This document shows, piece after piece, positions 18,270-26,771 of a stretch of DNA of 64,000 nucleotides. Source of the DNA: CBDCWT01 sp965223305 (GTDB taxonomy: Bacteria > Planctomycetota > Planctomycetia > Pirellulales > Pirellulaceae); assembly GCA_965223305.1 (NCBI GenBank), contig CBDCWT010000058.1, forward strand, positions 186,001-250,000, given 5' to 3'. Made by a program: the position numbers and the translations under genes. Positions within the stretch are counted from its first letter, which is position 1; the number at the start of each line of letters is the position of its first letter. A model generated the notes under the pieces. That model was not told the DNA's origin. It ran no database searches and worked only from the letters and a program-made list of their open reading frames with translations.

Positions 18270-19508
18270 ATGAAGCTCAACCGACGGCAAATGCTGATGT
18301 CTTCAACGGCAGCGGGCTCGCTCTGTTTGGGAGCTCACCGCGCGCCCGCCGGGACAGGTGTCAGCGAAACAGAACTTGTTCAGGCTGCGAGTCGACCAGT
18401 GCTCAGGACGGATGCACTGCAGACACCGGTGATCATCGATTCGATCGACTGCCTTACGAAAGGACGCGATGAGTTTGTGCGTGTCCGATCTCAGGATGGC
18501 GCCGAGGGCATCTCGTTAACGAACTCGCGCGGCAGTTATCTGTTTCCAATTCTGAAGCAGCTGATTGCCCCCTACTTCCTCGGCAAAGATGCGCGAGACT
18601 TGGAATCTCATCTATGGGAAGTCTATCGTCATCGCAGCAACTACAAGCTGCAGGGGCTTGCCTTTTGGAGCCCAATCGCTTGGGTCGAATTTGCCATTTT
18701 GGATTTGTTAGGAAGAGTCACGAATCAGTCGATCGGCCAGCTGCTTGGCGACCCGATTCGACGAGAGGTTCCATTTTACGTCGCCAGCGGCCGCCGAGAT
18801 TCGACTCCTGAAGAAGAGGTCGACTATTTGCTGCAGCTCCTCGAAGAGACGCAAGCTAAGGCGGTGAAGTTTCGAGTCGGCGGTCGGATGAGCCGTAACG
18901 TCGATGCGATGCCGGGCCGCACGGAGCGACTGATCCCACTCGTGCGGGAGAAGCTAGGCGATCGAATTGACATTCATGCCGACTCAAACAGCTCCTACGA
19001 TCCGCCTCAGGCAATCCGCATCGGCAGAATGCTTGAGGAGATCGATGCGGTCTATTTCGAGGAACCTTGTCGCTTCGACGAACTGGGACCCACAAAGCGT
19101 GTCGCCGACGCCCTGACGATCCCCGTCTCTGGTGGCGAACAAGAATACAGCCAGTGGCGTTTCCAATGGATGATCCAGAACCGCGGTGTGGATATCGTCC
19201 AACCGGATCTGAACTACTATGGAGGGCTCATTCGCTCGACCCGCGTGGCTCGCATGGCCGAGGTGGCAAGAATGCCCACGACGGTGCACATCTCCGGTGG
19301 GTTCGGTTTCGTCTACATGTTGCATTTTGCCTCGTTCGCCACCGACATCGGCCGCTACCAGGAATACAAGAGAGGAATCGAGCGGTATTCGGACTGGTTC
19401 GATCCGCCGCTCGAAAACAAAGAGGGTGCATTAACCGTACCTAGTGGCCCCGGTGTGGGAATCCAAGACATCGGTGCCGTACTGCAAGGCGCTCAACTTG
19501 TCGATTGA
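18270..19508 (+). CDS. Enolase-superfamily (mandelate racemase/muconate lactonizing) enzyme, secreted
   Basis: A 412-residue enolase-superfamily protein. The leader MKLNRRQMLMSSTAAGSL looks like a Tat signal. The barrel has the Lys strand AKAVKFRVGGRM and three metal ligands in order: Asp in DIHADSNSSY, Glu in VYFEEPCRF and Glu in VSGGEQEYS. A His on a later strand (TTVHISGG) fits the mandelate racemase or sugar-acid dehydratase type general acid/base. The reaction is probably dehydration or epimerisation of an acid sugar, but the substrate cannot be assigned. It follows two Gfo/Idh/MocA genes on the same strand, the nearer by 47 bp. Confidence 0.87.
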   Translation: MKLNRRQMLMSSTAAGSLCLGAHRAPAGTGVSETELVQAASRPVLRTDALQTPVIIDSIDCLTKGRDEFVRVRSQDGAEGISLTNSRGSYLFPILKQLIAPYFLGKDARDLESHLWEVYRHRSNYKLQGLAFWSPIAWVEFAILDLLGRVTNQSIGQLLGDPIRREVPFYVASGRRDSTPEEEVDYLLQLLEETQAKAVKFRVGGRMSRNVDAMPGRTERLIPLVREKLGDRIDIHADSNSSYDPPQAIRIGRMLEEIDAVYFEEPCRFDELGPTKRVADALTIPVSGGEQEYSQWRFQWMIQNRGVDIVQPDLNYYGGLIRSTRVARMAEVARMPTTVHISGGFGFVYMLHFASFATDIGRYQEYKRGIERYSDWFDPPLENKEGALTVPSGPGVGIQDIGAVLQGAQLVD

Positions 19509-19783
19509 CCGCAACATACGGCTCGCAGCTTGTCAAGTCTGAGACCATGCGCCGCGAGACCAAAGTTTCGTCGGCCGCTACGAGCCCGCAGCCTCGAAAA
19601 GATTCACCAGTGTCGGCACTCTGCCTGTCCCTATTAATCCCGATTACAGCTGCGGATCCGCCTAAGTTTGCGCTGCCTAGGTAGGCTTTGATGACCTGAA
19701 GTGGCAGAACCGCTGCACGGCTAGGGAAACTCGCCTCGCTGCAATGGCTCCCCCCGCTGCCTTATCGGTGGTATGGTAGAAGG

Positions 19784-20887
19784 ATGAGACGTCGCACCTT
19801 CATTCAGAGCGGATTGGGCACCGCGTTGGTGGCGCCGTTGGTCGCAGCGGTGGAGCAGGCCAAGTTGGATGCCGCTGTGGGGATACTGGCTGAGGCGACG
19901 GCGGGCGGGACGGTTCGTGCTGCCAGTCTTTACTTTCGCCAAGGCTCGAGTGTCTTTGCGCACGGTTTCGGCAAAGCGAAATCGGCGGATGACATCTTCT
20001 TGCTGGCTTCGATTTCCAAGCCGATGTCTGTCGCCGCACTGCTGACGCTATATGACCACGGCGAATTTCGGCTTGGCGACGCAGTCAAAAGATTCATACC
20101 CGAATTCGCTGGGGGAGACCGGGACAAGATTACCATCAGGCAGTTGCTGACGCATATCTCGGGACTACCTGACCAGCTGCCGGAAAACGAAGCTCTGCGG
20201 AGGCGTCATGCCCCCCTGTCAGAGTTCGTGACTTCGGCAATACAGACTCCGCTGTTGTTCTCTCCAGGTACCCGGTACAGCTATTCAAGTATGGGCATCC
20301 TGCTTGCCGCTGAAATAGCTCAGCGAATAACGGGCATCAACTTTCTAAAGTTCATGGACAAGGCGCTCTTCGAACCACTGGGCATGAAGCGATCCGCCTT
20401 GGGTCTCGGCCGGTTTAGCTTAGACGAGACGATGCGGTGCCAAGTCGAAAGCGCGGCACCCGAATCAGGTGGAGGTGACTCGGCGGCTAAGGCATGGGAT
20501 TGGAACAGCCTTTACTGGCGCAAGTTTGGCGCACCCTGGGGCGGCGCGCACGGCTCGGCGCCAGACGTCGGCAAGTTCCTGGCCGAGTTCCTTCATCCCT
20601 CGGGAACGCTCCTTCGTCCAGAAACGGCGCGGCTCGTAGTACGCAACCACAATCCTCTCGGCCAGAAGGCGCGGGGATTGGGTTTCGACGTCGGTGTCGA
20701 AGCCGGTAGCCCTGGCTGTTCGGACAAAACGTTCGGCCACACCGGTTCTACGGGCACGTTGTGCTGGGCGGATCCTCGCACCGACGCGGTATGTGTGGTG
20801 TTGACCACGCTTCCTAGCCGAGCCGCCAGTCCTCACCCCCGTCGGCTTGTATCCGACGGGATTGCGCAAGCCATCACTGTCAGCTAG
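19784..20887 (+). CDS. Serine hydrolase, class C beta-lactamase-like
   Basis: A 367-residue exported hydrolase of the beta-lactamase/penicillin-binding-protein fold (family S12-like). MRRRTFIQSGLGTALVAP is a Tat-type leader. The nucleophile motif SxxK is SISK (about residue 77), the second motif is YSYSS (Tyr-x-Ser, about residue 167), and the third is HTGSTG in place of KTG, as in esterases and D-aminopeptidases of this family. That points to an esterase or peptidase more than to antibiotic resistance. It stands alone between the enolase-family gene and another Gfo/Idh/MocA gene. Confidence 0.88.
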   Translation: MRRRTFIQSGLGTALVAPLVAAVEQAKLDAAVGILAEATAGGTVRAASLYFRQGSSVFAHGFGKAKSADDIFLLASISKPMSVAALLTLYDHGEFRLGDAVKRFIPEFAGGDRDKITIRQLLTHISGLPDQLPENEALRRRHAPLSEFVTSAIQTPLLFSPGTRYSYSSMGILLAAEIAQRITGINFLKFMDKALFEPLGMKRSALGLGRFSLDETMRCQVESAAPESGGGDSAAKAWDWNSLYWRKFGAPWGGAHGSAPDVGKFLAEFLHPSGTLLRPETARLVVRNHNPLGQKARGLGFDVGVEAGSPGCSDKTFGHTGSTGTLCWADPRTDAVCVVLTTLPSRAASPHPRRLVSDGIAQAITVS

Positions 20888-21157
20888 GCCACGCCCGCGA
20901 AGCCATGATGGCAGGCGGTTCGAATCGCAATCCTACTGCCGGCGCTTGTCGAACCGCGAGCCGATAGCAACACTTCCCGACCAACACTTGCGCAGTACGA
21001 TGAAGATCCGCGGCGGCTTCGCAAACTCACCCTTGGTCAGTGCGGCGCCACGAATCTCTGCGTCACGAGCTTGCCAGCCGAACCGTAACGACTAGACTGG
21101 CCCTTGGAGACTGGCGGGCAATTCCCCACGTCGTTTTCTTGATAAGGAGCAAGTCTG

Positions 21158-22591
21158 ATGCGGACGATCAACCGTCGCTGCTTCCTAGAGGAGTCGATGA
21201 TTGTTGCCGGTCTGGCGGCTACGGCGGCCAATCCTCTGTCGGCGGTGCGGCCCGCGCACGCCGCGGAGGTAAACGAGACGATCCGCCATGCTGTCATCGG
21301 CTGCCGGATCCGTGGTCGAGTGCATGGGCGCGAGTTCGCCAAGCTGAACGGCGTTGAAGTCGCGTATGTTTGCGACCCCGACAGTCAGCTCGCGAACCAG
21401 CTGGCCGACTCTCTCGAGCAGCAGCAGGGGCGACGTCCACAACCAGTTCAAGATCTGCGGAAAATCTTCGATGACCAAGGCGTCGATACCGTGTCGATTG
21501 CGGCACCCAATCACTGGCACGCCTTGGCGGCTATCTGGGCGATGCAATCTGGCAAGGATGTCTATGTCGAAAAACCGGTCAGCCACAATGTCGTCGAGGG
21601 TCGAAGGATGGTGCAGTTCGCCAGAACACTCGACAGGATTTGCCAAGCCGGCACACAAAACCGTTCACGCGGTGACCTGGCGGCTGCTGCGGAGTACATT
21701 CGAGCTGGAAAGCTAGGCGAGGTGACGTTCGCCAGGAGCATCATCTATGGTCGTCGCGGATCGATTGGAAAGAAAGGCAAGTGCTCGATCCCCGGTCATG
21801 TTGACTTGGATTTGTGGCTTGGCCCGGCGACGGAAGAGACCGTCACTCGGCCTCAGCTGCATTATGACTGGCACTGGGTGTGGGACACGGGCAACGGTGA
21901 GCTAGGAAACAATAACATCCACATGGTCGACATCTGCCGCTGGCTCATGGGACTCGACGGACTAGGCGACTCGGTAGTTAGCGTCGGTGGCCGACTTGGC
22001 TACGAGGATGCCGGCGAGACACCCAATACACAGATGGTTGTTCATTTGTTTGGTGAGCGTACGATTCTGCAGGAAGTTCGAGGTCTCAAGTCGGATCCAT
22101 TCAGCGACAAATTCAAAGCGGGACACGTTATCCACGGTACGGAGGGCTTTATCGCGGAGGGATCGGTCTTCTCGCCAGACGGCGAGCTGGTCCACACCTT
22201 TGCCAACCGTGGACAGAACCACTTCAGCAACTTCATAGATGCAGTGCGTCGCCACAACCGCGACGATCTCACCGCCGACATCTTAGAAGGGCATCAATCG
22301 AGCGCGCTGTGTCACCTCGGCAATATCTCTCATCGTTTGGGGATGCGCCGTCCGGTAAGAGAGATCGGGCAACAACTCGGACGAACGGACATGCATCCCG
22401 AAGCTCACAAGACGTTGGCCCGCATGGTCACGCATCTAGAGTCGAATCGTGTCGACCTCGACAAAACACCGCTGGTGGCTGGTCCACGACTGCAGATCGA
22501 TTCGGCGAAAGAGGAGTTCGTAAACCACGATCGCGCCAATGCTTTGTTAACCCGGGAGTACCGGCAGCCGTTTGTCCTGCCTCAGGTCTAG
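21158..22591 (+). CDS. Tat-exported Gfo/Idh/MocA family oxidoreductase
   Basis: A 477-residue member of the long, secreted Gfo/Idh/MocA group typical of Planctomycetota and Bacteroidota. The leader has a twin-arginine-like motif (INRRCFLEES) and ends near HAAE. The Rossmann start IRHAVIGCRIRGRVHGREF has Arg-rich GCRIRG in place of the GxGxRG usual in this group. The catalytic Lys lies in VYVEKPVSHN. The substrate domain contains YDWHWVWDTGNGELGNNNIH, a signature of these long members. Glycosidase-like chemistry through a transient NAD redox step is known for relatives, so a role in polysaccharide breakdown is possible. Confidence 0.88.
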   Translation: MRTINRRCFLEESMIVAGLAATAANPLSAVRPAHAAEVNETIRHAVIGCRIRGRVHGREFAKLNGVEVAYVCDPDSQLANQLADSLEQQQGRRPQPVQDLRKIFDDQGVDTVSIAAPNHWHALAAIWAMQSGKDVYVEKPVSHNVVEGRRMVQFARTLDRICQAGTQNRSRGDLAAAAEYIRAGKLGEVTFARSIIYGRRGSIGKKGKCSIPGHVDLDLWLGPATEETVTRPQLHYDWHWVWDTGNGELGNNNIHMVDICRWLMGLDGLGDSVVSVGGRLGYEDAGETPNTQMVVHLFGERTILQEVRGLKSDPFSDKFKAGHVIHGTEGFIAEGSVFSPDGELVHTFANRGQNHFSNFIDAVRRHNRDDLTADILEGHQSSALCHLGNISHRLGMRRPVREIGQQLGRTDMHPEAHKTLARMVTHLESNRVDLDKTPLVAGPRLQIDSAKEEFVNHDRANALLTREYRQPFVLPQV

Positions 22592-22700
22592 TCGTCCTTC
22601 GATCCGGGCCGCGCCACTGCGGACCCGAATGAAATGCGGTGATTGAGGCAATCCGACCGTTTTCGGCCGATTAACAGAAATCGACACGGAAGACCCAATC

Positions 22701-24098
22701 ATGCATGTCTATCGCACTCTTCTGGCCGCGGTGGTGCTGGCATCTAGCCCGACGTTGGCCGCAGAGCGGGAGCGTCCCCATGTGCTGTTCATCGCGGTCG
22801 ACGACCTGCGGCCGGAATTGGGGTGTTACGGCAAACAGTCGATTCACTCGCCCAACATCGATCGACTGGCGACCAGTGGAATGGTGTTCGAACGGGCCTA
22901 TTGCATGGTGCCCACCTGCGGCGCGTCTCGAGCCAGCTTGATGACGGGAATCCGCCCAGCTCGCGAACGTTTCGTCAACTACCTGGCCTGGGCCGAAAAG
23001 GACGCGCCCGGAAAAGTGACGTTGAACACACACTTCAAACGACACGGTTACTATACCGTCTCGTTGGGCAAGGTCTTCCACCATCGTCAGGACAGCGCAG
23101 AGGGCTGGTCGGAACCGGCCTGGCGACCCAAGGGTATACGTTGGTACCAGCGCCCCGAAAACGACGAACTACACAGGCGAAGATCTGCCGAAGAGCGTGG
23201 CCGCGGCCCGCCCTATGAATCGGCTGAAGTCGCCGATGACGCCTACGCCGACGGCGCCCTTGCCGAGCGGGCGGTTGCCGAGCTGCGCCGGCTGAACGAC
23301 TTGGAACAACCTTTTTTTCTTGCCGTAGGTTTCTTCAAGCCGCATCTTCCTTTTGTGGCGCCCCAGAGGTACTGGGACCTCTACGATTTCGAGCAAATCA
23401 ACACGCCTCAGAACTACCACGAACCTGAAAACGCTCCTCAGGAAGCGATCCACCGCTTCGGTGAGTTGCGGGCCTACGCGGGGGTTCCGGCAACAGGACC
23501 GGTCTCAGACGAGATGGCCCGCCGGCTGATCCACGGCTACTATGCCTGCGTCAGCTACACCGACGCTCAAATCGGAAAACTCTTGGACGAACTCGACCGG
23601 CTCGAAATTGCGGATCAAACAATTGTGGTTCTCTGGGGCGACCACGGTTGGAACCTGGGGGAGCACACTCTCTGGTGCAAGCACTCTTGCTTCGAAACGT
23701 CAATGCATGTGCCGTTGGTCATCCGTGCTCCGGGATACCAGGGCGGTCAACACACGGGGGGAATCACGGAGTCCATCGACATCTATCCTTCGCTTTGTGA
23801 ATTGGCCGGCCTAGCGCCACCCGCACATCTTCAAGGCCGCAGCTTCGTACCGCTGTTGAAAGATCCACAAGCTCGCTGGGAGACCACGGCGGTCGGACGC
23901 TTCCGCAACGGCGATACCATCCGCAGCGAGACGTTTCGTTTCACGGAGTACACCGACAGGCAGCAAGGCTTCCTGTCACAAATGCTCTATGACCATACGT
24001 CGGATGCCGGCGAGGATGTCAATGTCGCCGGCCAGGAGAGCTATGCCGATGCGGTGACGAAGCTGCGGACGGAGCTGCACCGTGTAAAATCAAAGTAA
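22701..24098 (+). CDS. Sulfatase, iduronate-2-sulfatase-like
   Basis: A 465-residue secreted sulfatase. The signal peptide is LLAAVVLASSPTLAA. Calcium ligands are in LFIAVDDLRPELGCYG. The formylglycine motif is CGASR (Cys at about residue 73) in CMVPTCGASRASLMTGIRP, so it needs a maturation enzyme, not seen in this window. Later active-site residues are in WGDHGWNLGEH and the following KHSCFE. Length and the order of motifs fit iduronate-2-sulfatase-like S1 enzymes, which remove sulfate from polysaccharides or glycosaminoglycans. Its stop codon overlaps the start of a REP-like palindrome at 24095. Confidence 0.92.
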   Translation: MHVYRTLLAAVVLASSPTLAAERERPHVLFIAVDDLRPELGCYGKQSIHSPNIDRLATSGMVFERAYCMVPTCGASRASLMTGIRPARERFVNYLAWAEKDAPGKVTLNTHFKRHGYYTVSLGKVFHHRQDSAEGWSEPAWRPKGIRWYQRPENDELHRRRSAEERGRGPPYESAEVADDAYADGALAERAVAELRRLNDLEQPFFLAVGFFKPHLPFVAPQRYWDLYDFEQINTPQNYHEPENAPQEAIHRFGELRAYAGVPATGPVSDEMARRLIHGYYACVSYTDAQIGKLLDELDRLEIADQTIVVLWGDHGWNLGEHTLWCKHSCFETSMHVPLVIRAPGYQGGQHTGGITESIDIYPSLCELAGLAPPAHLQGRSFVPLLKDPQARWETTAVGRFRNGDTIRSETFRFTEYTDRQQGFLSQMLYDHTSDAGEDVNVAGQESYADAVTKLRTELHRVKSK

Positions 24099-24121
24099 GC
24101 GGCACACTCCGTGTGCCGTAA
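24095..24121 (+). repeat. REP-like palindrome, copy 1
   Basis: GGCACACTCCGTGTGCC is a perfect 7-bp stem around a 3-base loop. It is preceded by GTAAGC instead of the GTAG seen in the other two copies. The TAA of the sulfatase gene is part of this header, so the element abuts the coding end exactly. It may also act as a 3' mRNA hairpin. Confidence 0.65.
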
Positions 24122-24133
24122 CGTATCGCAAAG

Positions 24134-24160
24134 GTAGTAGGCACACTCCGTGTGCCGTAA
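24134..24160 (+). repeat. REP-like palindrome with GTAG header, copy 2
   Basis: GTAG followed by a 3-base spacer and the same palindrome, GGCACACTCCGTGTGCC, as copy 1, 39 bp away in the same orientation. A GTAG tetranucleotide 5' to a short hairpin is the hallmark of RAYT-type REP sequences. Confidence 0.68.
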
Positions 24161-24210
24161 GCTCCAAGCTCACCTTCCAAAGCGAACAGCACCTGCGACT
24201 CAACAATCGG

Positions 24211-24792
24211 CTATTGGTTTGGATCTTCGATGTCGCCGATATCTCCAAAGTCACCAGACTCGACAACTCCCGAACCGTCAGCCGGGCCGACCACCGGGAC
24301 AACAGTCCAGCTCTCGAAATCAGTGCTTTCGGCTGCCAGCTCGAGAGGCCCACTCGAGCCGGGTTCGATGTCGCGAACTGTCTGCGGCCCGATCTCCTGC
24401 CCGTCTGAGAGCCGGATCGTGACATGGACTTCCTCCATGACATCTCGCGACATGTTCTCGACCTGTCCCTTGAATGAGCTCGTTGCCGAGTCGTAGGCCA
24501 AACTGATCCGCGCAAACCGATGGGTTTCGGAGTACCTATCCTCCTGGCCCAGCCCACTCTTCTTCGGTACTTCCTTTGCCGAGCTATGTTCGTCAGTTTC
24601 CTCGCGGGACTCGCTCCCGCTTGGCGATTGGCTGTCGCCATCGTGGTCATGTTCGCCATCCGCGTGGTCATGCCCCTCGTGCGAATCGGTGCTCGGTTCG
24701 GGTGCTTCAGTCGCCGGCTCATTAGCACAACCCGCCATGGCGAGAGTGGCGGCGACAAAAAGCGGCAACAGCCACGTTACCTGGTGACGCAT
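24211..24792 (-). CDS. His/Asp-rich lipoprotein of unknown function
   Basis: A 193-residue protein with a lipoprotein signal peptide ending in the lipobox LAMAGC (Cys at about residue 21). An acidic, His-rich linker follows (HEGHDHADGEHDHDGD, about residues 38-53), a plausible zinc, nickel or copper binding stretch. The C-terminal ~100 residues (from about 85) look like a small beta-sandwich resembling FxLYD-type domains: FKGQVENMSRDVMEEVHVTI and SFESW-type turns. The end is acidic and repetitive (DFGDIGDIED). No operon partner. The family is not recognised beyond these features; metal sequestration at the outer face is a guess. Confidence 0.75.
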   Translation of the reverse strand: MRHQVTWLLPLFVAATLAMAGCANEPATEAPEPSTDSHEGHDHADGEHDHDGDSQSPSGSESREETDEHSSAKEVPKKSGLGQEDRYSETHRFARISLAYDSATSSFKGQVENMSRDVMEEVHVTIRLSDGQEIGPQTVRDIEPGSSGPLELAAESTDFESWTVVPVVGPADGSGVVESGDFGDIGDIEDPNQ

Positions 24793-25029
24793 GGGATTCT
24801 CCTGTTGAGATCAAAGGAAGAGACGGTTCATTTGCGCATCGCTTTCCCGCCGCGCAGGCGGTCGGCCGCAGTTTCTCAGCCAGTAGATCCGCCTGTCAAG
24901 CTACCGGCCTAAAAAAGGAGGTTCCGCATGGACATTTCCGTATATCGAGAAAGCAGTTGGCGAGACAGTGCGGCTCTTTGCGCGCGGCGATACGCGGCAC
25001 TCGGCAGACCACACGGCAATGGACGGATG

Positions 25030-26769
25030 TCAGATCGATCGCAGGAAATGTAGCAGGGCCTTCAGCTCCGAGTCGTCAAGTTTCCGATCGAGTTGATGTC
25101 GATGCTTGAGAAAGACATCTTCTAACGAGTCTGCCCGTCCATCATGGATGAACGACTGCCTGCGGCCGACGCCGCGTAGCGAGGGTGGATTGAACGTCGC
25201 GTTGCCAACCGAATCTACCAGCGCCACATCGTAGGCCTGCTGAGATGTGTAGGTGGGTGGGGAGTGGCATCTTCCGCAGCCCAGTGATTTAAACAGAGCT
25301 TCACCAGTGCCGGCGTCGCCGGCCGCTCCGTCAGCTGGTGGCGGTGCGGGAAGCGTCTCCAAGTAGGCGACCAGTGCTTCAACCTGATCGTCGGACGGCA
25401 CTTCACCTTGCATCGTGTGTTGGATCGAGTTGCTGATTTGCTGGGTAAGCGTCTCCACTTGACCGTTCCAGGCCCAAGGTCCAGTCTCTGTCACTCCGAG
25501 TAAGGAGAGCACTCGTTTGGGAGCGCCGAACGAGCCGTCACTGAGATTGTCGTTCAGCTGCCCGTTGGTGTGTCCGTCTGTGTGGCAACTATGACAGCTC
25601 ATCCAACCATCAAGCGAGAGTCGGCCATCGAAGAACAGCATTTCCCCGCGTTGTGCAGGAGTAGCTTCCGGCTGCGGGCCCAATGATATCTGGGCTACTG
25701 ACTTCTCCGCGGCAAGCTCGACCACAGAAATTGAATCGGAGTGTGTGTTGGCGACGTAGACAAGTCCGCGCGGAAGGGAGACGACATCGCTGGGGCGACG
25801 CCCGACGGCAACACGACTCAACTCGCTGCCACTTTTGGTGCGGCCAAAGGCTACCTGATGGACTCCCGAGAGCAGCACGACCAACTCGCCCGTCGAGCCG
25901 ACAGTAATGCGCCCCGGATCGCTAGCCGCAGCTCCCGGCTCCCCGACGTGGATCGCTACGCGACGGCGCAGCAAATCTGCTGCGCCGTTACAGAGTTCGT
26001 CCACGGGATAGGAGACCAGCAGATTGGAGATCATGTTGCCCCAGTGGACGTCGTCACGCGTGGAGTGGGCAAGTGAGTTGAGCTCCTGTTGTGCGAGCCA
26101 CAGTTGCTTTCCGTCCTCGGTCACCGCCAAACCACGAATGTTGTGGCCCGGAATCCGACTGGTTGCAACCAGCTCCATGCGATCTGTCTGGACCACCGCG
26201 AGGGCACCGCTAAACGAACCCGCGACAACCAGCGCCGCACCGTCCCTGACGAGGCACATCTCCCGGGGCTCAAAGGGGAGTCGGAGCTGCTTCACGATGC
26301 GGAGTTGCGGCCGCGCCGGGACACCGACTTTCGCCACGGCGACCACGGTCAGAGTGCGCGACCACAGCGACGAGACAAAGCAACGGCTCGCCTCACGGTC
26401 AAACAACAGTCGCACCGGGAACTTAGCAACCCCGAGGCTCGACACCACTTCCCAATCAGCATCAGCTGCTGCCAACGCAAGCAGCCGGTGATGTTGCTCG
26501 TCCAGCGCCAACAGGCAAGCGTCGTCCACAACGGCCAAGTCTACGAGCCGGCCGCCAACATCCAACTCCTTGGCGACGGTCCGAGTTGACGTGTCGATAA
26601 CCGAGATCGTGCCGCTCGCCCGATTCGCCGCGTAGACCCCGTTACCGTCAACGGCGGCCGCCAACGCGACTGGCCGCCGGAACCGCCGCGACAGGTCAGC
26701 GGCCGCGGTGGACGCAAGGGTGGCTACGCACAGCAGTGCAATCCAACTGATCCAACGAAGTCGGTGCAT
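25030..26769 (-). CDS. Beta-propeller, di-heme cytochrome c domain protein
   Basis: A 579-residue exported protein. A signal peptide (LLCVATLASTAAA) precedes a YVTN-type beta-propeller (about residues 25-360) with repeats such as GVYAANRASGTISVIDTST and LVYVANTHSDSISVVEL. The C-terminal ~200 residues form a MauG/cytochrome c peroxidase-like domain with two heme motifs, CHSCH and CGRCH, and the phrase FNPPSLRGVGRRQSFIHDGR typical of that family. It may be a peroxidase or electron carrier in the periplasm. The start ATG lies 2 bp after the stop of the S41 peptidase gene, so the two are translationally coupled. Confidence 0.88.
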   Translation of the reverse strand: MHRLRWISWIALLCVATLASTAAADLSRRFRRPVALAAAVDGNGVYAANRASGTISVIDTSTRTVAKELDVGGRLVDLAVVDDACLLALDEQHHRLLALAAADADWEVVSSLGVAKFPVRLLFDREASRCFVSSLWSRTLTVVAVAKVGVPARPQLRIVKQLRLPFEPREMCLVRDGAALVVAGSFSGALAVVQTDRMELVATSRIPGHNIRGLAVTEDGKQLWLAQQELNSLAHSTRDDVHWGNMISNLLVSYPVDELCNGAADLLRRRVAIHVGEPGAAASDPGRITVGSTGELVVLLSGVHQVAFGRTKSGSELSRVAVGRRPSDVVSLPRGLVYVANTHSDSISVVELAAEKSVAQISLGPQPEATPAQRGEMLFFDGRLSLDGWMSCHSCHTDGHTNGQLNDNLSDGSFGAPKRVLSLLGVTETGPWAWNGQVETLTQQISNSIQHTMQGEVPSDDQVEALVAYLETLPAPPPADGAAGDAGTGEALFKSLGCGRCHSPPTYTSQQAYDVALVDSVGNATFNPPSLRGVGRRQSFIHDGRADSLEDVFLKHRHQLDRKLDDSELKALLHFLRSI

Positions 26770-26771
26770 GG

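Noticed and set aside
19547..19684. 45-codon ORF between the enolase-family gene and the serine hydrolase (hydrophobic LCLSLLIPITAADPP near its end)
   Set aside because: It resembles a signal peptide cut off before any domain, with no ribosome binding site and no conserved partner. Possibly the remnant of a secreted protein gene, but not supportable as a gene.
19784..20887. Antibiotic-resistance beta-lactamase
   Set aside because: The third motif is HTG, and the leader and context fit the esterase/peptidase side of the family; no resistance gene neighbours.
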